NCBI GenBank assembly: GCA_963576565.1
Contig: OY755038.1
Coordinates: forward strand, 16,314,087-16,378,086
Source of the DNA: Aspidapion aeneum
Lineage: Eukaryota; Arthropoda; Insecta; Coleoptera; Brentidae
Reading direction: 5' to 3'
Length of the DNA stretch: 64,000 bases
Shown here: positions 32,305 through 41,103 of the stretch, in pieces
Position numbering within the stretch: the stretch's first letter is position 1
How the letters are laid out: each line of letters opens with the position of its first letter
The notes under the pieces: generated by a model
Told to the model about the DNA's origin: nothing
Databases searched by the model: none
What the model saw: the letters and a program-made list of their open reading frames with translations, nothing else
Position numbers and translations under genes: made by a program

Positions 32305-32464
32305 TCATAATTTCGACTCGTATCGCAGCATCATGGTGTTGGAGTTTCCTGGTTCAAGATTGTATCCTAGGGATTTGTAGAACGGAATTAGGGGATCCTT
32401 GCAGTCAAGGGACATCTTGTAACAGCCTAGTTTTTTCGCCAAAAGGGTAACTGTTAACACTATC
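32305..32464 (-). CDS. GNPNAT1: Glucosamine-6-phosphate N-acetyltransferase, last exon
   Basis: The acceptor (pyrimidine-rich, CTTTCAG) ends at 32465. The first base completes the Leu codon opened in the previous exon. The exon then reads TVTLLAKKLGCYKMSLDCKD, PLIPFYKSLGY and NTMMLRYESKL before TGA at 32307-32305. This is the C-terminal part of the GNAT fold of GNA1, with the CYKxxLxC strand and FYKxxGY helix-strand that close the acetyl-CoA/GlcN-6-P site. The enzyme makes GlcNAc-6-phosphate on the way to UDP-GlcNAc, needed for chitin and glycoproteins in insects. The intron before it is 4.2 kb and holds a Crypton relic and two MITEs. Confidence 0.95.
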
Positions 32465-33100
32465 CTGAAAGGGAAAAAAAAACTTCATATACAAAATTAG
32501 CCAAAAGTAGATTAACTTTTAGCTGGGCTTTACTTCACTTATTGATCACCAAAATTAGAAATATTTTTTACAATCAACAATATCCCTAAACCTGGAACCT
32601 CATTCCATACAATTTTTAATAAAAAAAGTTGTGTTATTGTTTCTATATGGCTTGAGGGTAAGGAATATAAAAATAATTTTTTGAAATCTTGGTTTGTGAA
32701 AATTTCCGCCTGAGGCGCTTATACTTTTCAAACTAACCAAAAACCTTGGCATTTGATAGCATTTTTCCCAAAAATGTTTCGCTTTTTTTTATTCGAAACC
32801 GGTATACTGTGGACTATCATGTGGACAAGCTCTTAAGACAAGAGTTCAGTTCATGTAAGTCACACTTACTAGAAATTCTAATGACGGGGCCTGTTTTCTT
32901 GTTGGCCTTAGCTATACATACCATAAAGTAAGTTACTTTTTATAGGTCTTGAAAAAGGAGATTTTGCGCATGAAGAACACGATCTGAAAACGGCATTTTG
33001 CGCACGCCGTGTGCAAAACGTTTTGCACTCGCTTACGTCATTGTTGCACACGGGTCTCCCATCATTTTGATTTTTGTTGGTGTTATAATTTTTTTTACAG

Positions 33101-33974
33101 AAAGGAAGCGAAATATGTTCGGGACTGCTACCCACAAAATCCAAAAGCAGGTATGAATCTGAGTTTAGCCAATTCATGGAATGGAGAGTAGACAAAAATG
33201 TCCTAACTTTCTCAGAAAACGCACTAATGGTATATTTTGAAGAACTGTCTGAGAAATTTAAATATTCAACATTGTGGACGATTTTTTCGATGCTTAAGTC
33301 AACGTTAAGTGCCAATCACAACATAGATCTTGGAAGTTATAAGAAGTTGCAAGCGCTGATCAAACGAAAATCCGAAAACTACGTCTCAAAGAAGTCCCAA
33401 ATTCTTACAGAAGAAGACACGAAACATTTCGGCCGTGTTATGCTGTTTAAACTGGAGAATAAAAAAACAAAGGTACCAAGATTTTTTACAGTTACAGGAA
33501 GCCTTTACACTATCTTGAAGAAGTACTGTGCTCTTCGTCCTCCCGATCTGAAAACAGGCATGTTTTTTTTGAACTATCAAAACGAAAAATGTTAAAAACA
33601 AAACGTTGGCATTAACAAAATGACTAGAGAAATCGCCAAGTTTTTGTTGCTAGAGAATCCAGAAAATTCCACGAGTTATTGTTTTCGGCATTCATTGGCC
33701 ACAATTTTAGTCAATTCTGGCTCAGATCTGCTTGCCCTTACATGGCGGAAAGTCCAGTTCAGTATCTTCTGCTCGTCTGTCGTCACAGAACCAGAACAAG
33801 CATTGTCCATTTGGAACAGAACAAGAAAACCAGGACTACACGCTGAAAAACTCCACTGAAAACACGACACCAAAAATATTGTACATTACCGAAAACAAGA
33901 AAAAAAATAAAACTGCTTTTCCCAACGTAAGCATGAAAGAATGTTCGAATGTCACCATAAATATTAAGTATTAA
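33101..33974 (+). pseudogene. Crypton-type tyrosine recombinase, broken
   Basis: After TTTTTTTTACAG (a good acceptor ending 33100) the + strand encodes GLLPTKSK, SQFMEWRVDKNVLTFSENAL, STLWTIFSMLKSTL and ALIKRKSENYVSKKSQILTE. This is the N-terminal core-binding domain of insect Crypton recombinases. Then come VPRFFTVTG, TGMFFLNYQ, a TAA stop at 33593-33595, NPENSTSYCFRHSLATILVN and, in another frame, LHGGKSSSV. The segment carrying the first catalytic Arg (the usual RREEL block) is deleted after TEEDTKHF. The catalytic Tyr is not recognisable. It lies in GNPNAT1 intron 4, opposite to the gene. The identity is firm; function is not expected. Confidence 0.8.
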
Positions 33975-34271
33975 TTAGTTTCCTTTGTTAATGCGTTAAT
34001 AGAATATTATATATTTTATTATTACAACGAGTTAAATTGAAATTCGATTTTTCTGGTCTGTTTATGTGCAGTTGTATAAAAAGTATCGTAAAAAATTCGT
34101 TTGGAAACGACTTTTTGCCTTCGGCTCGGTCCACCAAACTGTCTTGATCGTCTGCAAAGAGTCGTTTTCAAACTTGTTGTTTAAATAACTATTAACTACA
34201 CGTTAGAGAGTGAGAGAGAGACTATTACTCTGCTGTGTTGCCAGTTCTACGTGTTAGTATTGAATTATAGG

Positions 34272-34883
34272 CAAGGCCAACACAAAAATAGAGGCCACGA
34301 CCCTGAAAAAATCAGCTGTTCTCCCGGGGCTGAATTTTACATTGGGTCTTATGGGAGGTCAGACGTTTTTTTATGATATTTTCAAAATGGCACTACAGAT
34401 TTCCGCAAAATTTCAGTGAAATATTCTCAGACACCATCCCGATATTCCACCAAAGGTTTGTAAGGAAGCAACATGATGAAAAGGTTAAAATCTTCAAGAT
34501 TTAGCATTCCTTATTTTGAATTCAAATTACCCGCCATGTACCACATGCCAACTGTTATATTTGACATGTATTTGACTTTGTCATATGTGATTGTCACATT
34601 CGCTTCTGCTTTAAACTTAATTTTTGTGTGGGCTTATGAAGCGGCTATGAAAAATTAGGGCTTATTATACATTTTAAAAAAATTGTTCTGCCAGAATAAA
34701 GTAAAAACAATCTCAAAAACGGCTTTATTTAAAAAAAAAATCAAATATCCATGAACCGTCATTTCAACTTCAATATTTCAAAGACATTCAGCTGTGTCGT
34801 AATGTGACCATCAAAAAAAAATCAGCCCCGGATGTGACGTCAACAAAGTGGAGGATCGTGGCCCGTCCATTTTGATAGCCCTG
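34272..34883 (+). mobile_element. MITE family A, copy A2
   Basis: 612 bp, closely similar along its length to copy A1. Exact 7-bp target duplication TTATAGG (34265-34271 and 34884-34890). Confidence 0.9.
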
Positions 34884-34896
34884 TTATAGGTTATAA

Positions 34897-35453
34897 CAGG
34901 GATTTTTTTTTTTTGATGGTCACGTTACGACACAGTTGATTGTCTTTAAAATATTGAAGTTGGAATGACGGTTCATGGATATTTGATTTTTTTAAAATAA
35001 AGCCGTTTTTGAGATTGTTTTTACTTTATTCTGGCAGAACAATTTTTTTTAAATGTATAGTAAGCCCTAATTTTTCATAGCCGCTTCATAAGCTCACACA
35101 AAAATTAAGTTTAAAGCAGAAGCGAATGTGACAATCACATATGACAAAGTCAAATACATGTCAAATATAACAGTTGGCATGTGGTACATGGCGGGTAATT
35201 TGAATTCAAAATAAGGAATGCTAAATCTTGAAGATTTTAACCTTTTAATCATGTTGCTTTCTTACAAACCTTTGGTGGAATATCGGGATGGTGTATGAGC
35301 ATATTTCACTGAAATTTTTCGGAAATCTGTAGTGCCATTTTGAAAATATCATGAAAAAACTTCTGACCTCCCATAAGACCCAATGTGAAATTCAGCCCCG
35401 GGAGAACAGCTGATTTTTTCAGGGTCGTGGCCTCTATTTTTGTGTTGGCCTTG
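34897..35453 (-). mobile_element. MITE family A, copy A3 (inverted)
   Basis: The inverse of A1/A2, ending GTTGGCCTTG. Exact 7-bp duplication GTTATAA (34890-34896 and 35454-35460). The first ~45 bp of the CCCTG-side terminus are deleted apart from CAGGGA. It inserted 13 bp from the end of A2, partly using A2's own target duplication, so the two form a ~1.2-kb inverted pair. Confidence 0.88.
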
Positions 35454-35460
35454 GTTATAA

Positions 35461-36320
35461 TTATATCAGTAGTATAACTAAACAGGTTTATATTGGAACC
35501 GGCGCACATAGGAGTATTTGTATAATAAAATGGGTCAAAATTATTTATTATATTGTTTGCAATTTCTTCGAATGAAAGACAAAGTTTAAGATAATAAGGT
35601 ATTTATTTAAAAAAATATATACATAGGGTGTTACATAAATAACAGTGGACCAAACAGAGTGAGATGTTCGGGGAGGTCTTTTGCTTTTAAAATAAGTGAA
35701 GTGAACCCACACCAAAACAACACAAATTAAAAGTAAATTCCCACATTTTAAGTGGAGGGGGAAGTTTTAATGGTAGTCGCTTGATTGATAGTTTCAAGTT
35801 TATTTATTGTTAAATAAATTTAAATGTACAATAAATATTTCTTATAAAACAATTTTTATGTTTAGTAATTAGGTTAGAACGTATTTTTGAGTATTTTGGT
35901 GATTTTTAACCGGTTTTATTAGTATGAATAAAATATCAACGTTGTTATAAAACTCACGATACTGCGACGATGTACAAATTTTAAACACACTATTTTCGGA
36001 AACGCATTTTTGTCAAAGAAAGAAAAATAATGTAGGTATTTGCAAAACCAGTTTTTAAATTATTAGTCCTCCTTCTGGGAGACCGAAATCTGTGTTAAAC
36101 TAACCTTGGTCAATTGATCGACAACGTATCCTATCCTAAAATTAGTGATCAATCAAAGTTAGTTTAGGACCCCTTCTTATTTCCCTTCATCACAAACAAA
36201 ATGCAAATGCAAAAGATTTTTAAATTTTTGCGCCTAAGTTTTAAACTGCGTGTGCCTGCGCCACCCCTTCGGCTCGTCGCGACGATGCACTGTTGCCTTT
36301 TATGATAAGTAATAGTCTCT
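35461..36320. other. Intronic, no gene seen
   Basis: A+T-rich. It includes a TATACATAGGGTGTTACATA motif near 35620 that resembles the end of the TACAGGGTG repeats. No exon recognised. Confidence 0.5.
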
Positions 36321-36326
36321 CACTAA

Positions 36327-36629
36327 AGGGGCCTACAGACACGCGAACATTTCTAGAGATTAGTACGCGCGTACAAGTTTGCGCATACTAATCTCTTCGT
36401 GTGTAGACAATATCCGCCTAAAATATCTCTCGAAGATTTGTTCGCGCGCACAATGTACGCGAGCAAATCTCTCGGTGTCTAGGCAAAACGCATTGATAAT
36501 ATCGTGTTTATGTTTGGAACGTTTAATTTTGTCTTCGTGTGTATAGGCAATTCTACCAAACGTACATGTATGCAGAGATTAGTTCGCGCGTACTAATCTC
36601 AAGAAATGCTCGCGTGTCTGTAGGCCCCT
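36327..36629. mobile_element. PIF/Harbinger-like MITE beside GNPNAT1 exon 4
   Basis: AGGGGCCTACAGACACGCGA at the left and TCGCGTGTCTGTAGGCCCCT at the right (one base shifted) are near-perfect inverse repeats. Arms continue through ATTTCT.GAGATTAGTACGCG. It is flanked by TAA on both sides (36324-36326 and 36630-36632), a TWA-type target. 303 bp, no ORF. It ends 33 bp from the splice donor of GNPNAT1 exon 4. Confidence 0.85.
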
Positions 36630-36662
36630 TAACGGTTCGTCTTACTTTATGTACATACTTAC

Positions 36663-36852
36663 AATTTGCCTAGCTGCTTCCCTCTATAAGTATTGTTCAC
36701 AACTACATCCTCCAGTCTGGCTCTATGACCGCACTTGTGAATGAACTTAAACTCAGTCACCAATGTCGCTGAGCCGATGATCTTGTGATAGCGCACGTCT
36801 TCTATCACTGTGACGTAGTATCCACCCGCTTTTTGCATTTTTAGGAACTGAT
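36663..36852 (-). CDS. GNPNAT1: Glucosamine-6-phosphate N-acetyltransferase, exon 4
   Basis: Acceptor ATTTACAG ends at 36853. It opens with two bases completing Asp and reads QFLKMQKAGGYYVTVIEDV, then IIGSATLVTEFKFIHKC, ARLEDVVVN and YRGKQLGKL. The EDVVV strand and RGKQLGK (Q/R-x-x-G-x-G/A acetyl-CoA pyrophosphate loop) are the core of the GNAT fold in GNA1. It ends two bases into a Leu codon before donor GTAAGT. Length 190 nt. Phases match the neighbouring exons. Confidence 0.96.
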
Positions 36853-37980
36853 CTGTAAATAACATACAAATCTGTTAAATCCCTATACATCGTCAAATAT
36901 GACAAAAAAAGTTCGTCCAAGATCTTAAAGAGAAATAATATCCGCTGACGTCTCTAAGGTGGGAAAAAACGCAATCAGCGCATAATCTGAGCTAAAAGGT
37001 CGAAGGTCACAAATGGATTCTCTCTTTTCAGTCAATTTTTGATCGATCGACAGCTTTTTATTACTCGCCGGATGTTGTTTTAGTTGGTTTGTTTCCACGC
37101 CCTTAGTTAGATTTTTTTGAACTACAAAACATCTTTATTTTATTTTTATTTATTTTTTGAAATTTAATTTCAACTCTGTTAAAAATAAATAGTACTCGGT
37201 ATATTGGGATCAAAAAGTCAGATATTTTTTTGCACATTCCAATTGTAAATTTAAAATTCAACTGGAGCAATTCCAAATCACACCTATCTCGATGTGTGTC
37301 CTTGTTTAACACACCTGATATTCCGTTTACGTATTTTCTCTAAACTTACCCATTTAAAATACGAGTACCGTACCCCATGGAGTCAACAAGCGAGAAACTG
37401 AAACAACAAAACACGCAGTATGCGTTTCATCGTTGTTTTAACCACGTTAAACACAGACCCAAGGATTGATCTTTGCCTCCCTGTGGCCTCAACCTATGGA
37501 CAGAGAACAATTAACATCTAGATGTTTTATGTTCTCTGCTACGGCCCTTGCTGAACTAAAGCTACTTAATAATTAGTGTTAAACCAAACCTAATTAAAAT
37601 AATAAATTAAGGCCGTAATCGCGCAAAACTTTGCAGTGCCTTAAAAATAACTAAGCGCTGTTGAAACATGAAATTTAACTGAAGCGAAAAAAGATTTGAG
37701 ACAGCCCAAAGCAGATAAAACACAATCAGATTACTCCATTTCCACAGTACCCATTTCCTGGTAAAGAAAACCATCAAGGTAGGTCTTATTTTTAAACATA
37801 ACTCTCTTTAGTTCCTTTTCTTTCGTTTTAATACCCACTAAGGGTCTTTCCCCCACCTCACTGCGTCACCTAAAATTAAGTTCTGCTGTTCTCGCGCTCT
37901 CTATTGTTTACAGTAGATGCCCGATTGATTGGTAGCTTTAGAGCTCCTTCGTGAAGAAGCTAATACGCACTCGGTCCGTT
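36853..37980. other. GNPNAT1 intron 3 sequence, nothing recognised
   Basis: No ORF or repeat end is recognisable before the hammerhead-bearing repeat at 37985. Confidence 0.5.
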
Positions 37981-37984
37981 TCAC

Positions 37985-38210
37985 TCGTTTCTCTTGTATT
38001 TTGGTAGATGGCGCTACTTGTAGGGGTGGAGGATTTAGTTTTCTGCCTATAAACATAAGATGAGAGACAAAATCGTCTACTTAACTTTGCAAGAGTGTCA
38101 CATCGAGCAATTAGTGTCCTAATGAGTCCCGTAAAGACGAAACAGTTAACTGTCAACACTTTTGAGGTGTTCATTAGATCTTGGACCCCCGTGAGGACAA
38201 GCTTTCGACC
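37985..38210 (+). repeat. Dispersed repeat carrying hammerhead ribozyme, copy 2
   Basis: It matches 400-615: TAGATGGCGCT, GAGACAAAA.CGTCT, AACTTTGCAAGAG, hammerhead, CATTAGATCTTGGACCCCCG. It lies in GNPNAT1 intron 3 antisense to that gene, about 130 bp from exon 3. Confidence 0.7.
38113..38160 (+). ncRNA. Type I hammerhead ribozyme, core mutated (copy 2)
   Basis: Same architecture as 514-561. Stem I AGUGU/ACACU is perfect except for a C.A apposition next to the core. The core box is CUAAUGA (38119-38125), so the invariant G5 is A. Stem II is GUC/GAC with one C.A mismatch. GAA is at 38139-38141. Stem III is a perfect ACAG/CUGU helix with UUAA loop, then C38154 as cleavage base. A G5 change is known to abolish or severely reduce hammerhead cleavage, so this copy is likely inactive. 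Stem III here pairs by Watson-Crick where copy 1 uses two wobbles. Confidence 0.75.
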
Positions 38211-38340
38211 TTAGGGTTGCCAATGTGTGAGGAATTCCTCATTTCTTAGGAATTTCACTAGTGTGTAAGGAAAGGGCAATTGTGAGTAAAATGTAAGTTT
38301 TATGAATGGCTGTATGTTTCTTTTGGTGCCAATTTTTTAC

Positions 38341-38486
38341 CTTCATATTCAGCCTTAGTAATCTCTCCCACTGTGGTCAGCTGGGACAAAATATGCAGGA
38401 ATCCTTTGTCGAAATCGTCGATCTGCAAAGGCCTGACCAAAAAATAATCCTCACCTGGTTCTTCATTTGTGATGTAGGGCTGAAGC
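38341..38486 (-). CDS. GNPNAT1: Glucosamine-6-phosphate N-acetyltransferase, exon 3
   Basis: Acceptor AATTTTTAG ends at 38487. The first base completes an Arg codon (AG+G), then LQPYITNEEPGEDYFLVRPL, QIDDFDKGFLHILSQLTTVG and EITKAEYE. The NPGE-like motif (NEEPGE), the VRPL strand and the GFxxxLxQLT helix are diagnostic of the N-terminal part of GNA1. It ends with G of an Asp codon before donor GTAAAA at 38340. Length 146 nt. A 277-bp MITE starts 48 bp upstream of it in gene sense. Confidence 0.96.
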
Positions 38487-38533
38487 CTAAAAATTATATT
38501 GAAAATCGTTTTCCAAAATTTGTCTTTATAATA

Positions 38534-38810
38534 GGGACTTATTGCAATAAAGCTAGGCAGTAATTATGTCGGGCACTATTCTGACAGTTTCGCATTGAAA
38601 ACTGATAGTTGATATTTCAAAATTGACATACCAAAGTCGAATTTATAAATTCAGTCTTTTATTTTCCATTAATAGTGGCGGCACTATGAATTCCGGCTCT
38701 CACAATACACACAGGCCTAATTTTGAAAGAACACAGCTGTTTTTATAATGTGAAACTGTCAGAATAGTGCCCGGCACTATTATTGCCTGGCGTTATTGCA
38801 ATAAGTCCCT
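38534..38810. mobile_element. MITE with ~58-bp inverted repeats
   Basis: GGGACTTATTGCAATAA at the left, then GCACTATTCTGACAGTTTC, both inverted at the right end (GAAACTGTCAGAATAGTGC, then TTATTGCAATAAGTCCC). Flanked by TAATA (38529-38533 and 38811-38815). 277 bp. A second, left-truncated copy is in the other arm of the large palindrome (about 42973-43196). Confidence 0.8.
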
Positions 38811-38881
38811 AATATGCCTTAATATATTAACACAGATTACCTACAGAAAATGAAAGGTCATTGGACCCAACTAGAGGCCCT

Positions 38882-38936
38882 CGATACATTTGACAATTGT
38901 TGGTGTAAAACAATTGTCAAATGTATCAAGGGCCTC
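38882..38936. repeat. Perfect hairpin within palindrome arm
   Basis: AGAGGCCCTCGATACATTTG then ACAATTGTT is inverted as AACAATTGTCAAATGTATCA followed by AGGGCCTCT (one G/A difference), with loop GGTGTAA. The same hairpin occurs in the other arm at about 42848-42902. Confidence 0.75.
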
Positions 38937-40375
38937 TAGACCCGACTGGCCAACTGAAATGTCATGGCAATCAATCCCGTTGCCTTAAGAGGAAGCTCTG
39001 CGTATAGCATATAATAAGCGTGTAAGGGTTTTGAAATAACTATTTTATAAGAAAAGTATTTAATAGAAAGGGAACCTATAAAATAATTAAAATTTCCTGA
39101 AGTCGTTAAGTCTGTGGAGACGGTGCAGAGTTATGTCGAAATAAAAATATTAAATATTGTGGAAAAAAATTTAATGTAACGGTTTTGAAATAACACTTTT
39201 TTGGACAGAGTTCTGCAAATTTTGAAAAAATCTTTTTTGTCCTTTTAAGAAGAGACATAAATGCACCGCGCATTTGAAACCACATGGCGTTAAGTGAAAC
39301 GGTTATAGACAAAATAATATTATAATAAAATTATTTCCTTTAATTATGGCGTAAACTAAAGAAATAAAAATAGATAATAAAACTTTCTATTCCTATACCT
39401 ACAGAAACGACACTGATTTATTTTATTAGCAAAGAACACCTGAAAGCAATTAAAAGCGCATCTCAAAAAAATCTGCCAATCAGGTGCCGTCTACCCACCT
39501 GTGCTGGGTCGGTCAGATAACATATACTTAGTGCTCGGCCCGCAAAGAGCGCGCCTTTAAATTATACCAGGAAGATTTTATATGAATTTGGATAACTTTT
39601 GAAGGGCAGATTGAAGCAAAATTTCATGAAATCGATAGAACCCCGTATTAGGAGCATTTCAGGTGACTTTGCAAAAACTATACTCTAGGCTCGTTTTTTG
39701 AGGGTTGAGGTTTTTTTTAATTGACAATTTAAATGCGCACTAAAGAATTATTTTCTTTACTAATCATCAAAAGTTATATAAAAAAATTTTAAATAGTTTT
39801 TTTTTCCCATAAACGTGTTATTTAAAAACCCTTACACTCATTATATGCCATACACAAAACTCCCTCTCCATTTGTTTGACGGCAACTCGGTGACTTAGCT
39901 ACAGTCGTCCAGCTAAGTTCACATGATTGGTCAAATTCTGTGAGCAACCTTTGTCAAAGTATAAAGACCTTGGTTTCTGTCCTTGCCATATGCAGTTACA
40001 CTTTTGTGACTTTGACGTGAAATAAACATATTTCCTAACCAGAAATATATTAAAAATTAAATGTCATGTTCGTACAAGGCCAACAAAAAATAGAGGCCAC
40101 GACCCTGAAAAAATCAGCTGTTCTCCCGGGGCTGAATTTTACATTGGGTCTTATGGGAGGTCAGACGTTTTTTTATGCTATAGATTTCCGCGAAATTTCC
40201 GTGAAATATTCTCAGACACCATTTCGATATTCCACCAAACTTTTGTAAGGATTCAAGATGATTAAATGGTTAAAATTTTCAAGATTTAGCATTCCTTATT
40301 TTGAATACAAATTACCCGCCATGTACCGCATTCCAACTATTATATGACATGTATTTGACTTTGTCCAGGGCTATC

Positions 40376-40971
40376 AAAGCGGACGGGCCACGATCCTCCA
40401 CTTTGTTGACGTCACATCGGGGGCTGATTTTTTTTTGAAGGTCACGTCACGACACAGCTGACCGTCTTTAAAATATTAAAGTTGGACTGACAGTTCATAA
40501 GTATTTGATTTTTTCAAAAATAAAGCCGGTTTTGAGATTGTTTTTACTATATTATTGCAGAACAATTTTTTTTAAATGTATGGTAATCCTTAATTTTTCA
40601 GAGCCGCTTTATTAGCTCACACTAAAATTAAATTTAAAACAGAAGCGAATGTGACAAACACAGATGACAAAGTGAAATACATGTCAAATATAGCAGTTGG
40701 CATGTGGTACATGGCGGGTAATTTGAATTCAAAATAAGGAATGCTAAATCTTGAAGATTTTAACTTTTTAATCAAGTTGCTTCCTTACAAAACTTTGACG
40801 GAATATCGGTATGGTGTCTGAGAATATTTCACTGAAATTTTGTGGAAATCTGTAGTGCCATTTTGAAAATATCATAAAAAAACGTCTGACCTCCCATAAG
40901 ACGTAAAATTCAGCCCCCAGAGAACAGCCGATTTTTTCAGGGTCGTGACCTCTATTTTCGTGTTTGCCTTG
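40376..40971 (-). mobile_element. MITE family A, copy A5, nested in A4
   Basis: Full-length inverse copy from CAGGGCTATC to TTTGCCTTG with exact 7-bp duplication CTTTGTC (40369-40375 and 40972-40978). The nesting gives relative ages: A5 is younger than A4. Confidence 0.88.
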
Positions 40972-41017
40972 CTTTGTCATCTGTGTTTGTCACATTCGCT
41001 TCTGCTTTAAATTTAAT

Positions 41018-41020
<3 letters not shown>

Positions 41021-41100
<80 letters not shown>
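41021..41100. repeat. (TA)40 microsatellite
   Basis: Forty uninterrupted TA units inside MITE A4, just where other family members read TTTTTGTGTG. Self-complementary and cruciform-prone, close to the centre of the palindrome. Confidence 0.97.
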
Positions 41101-41103
<3 letters not shown>

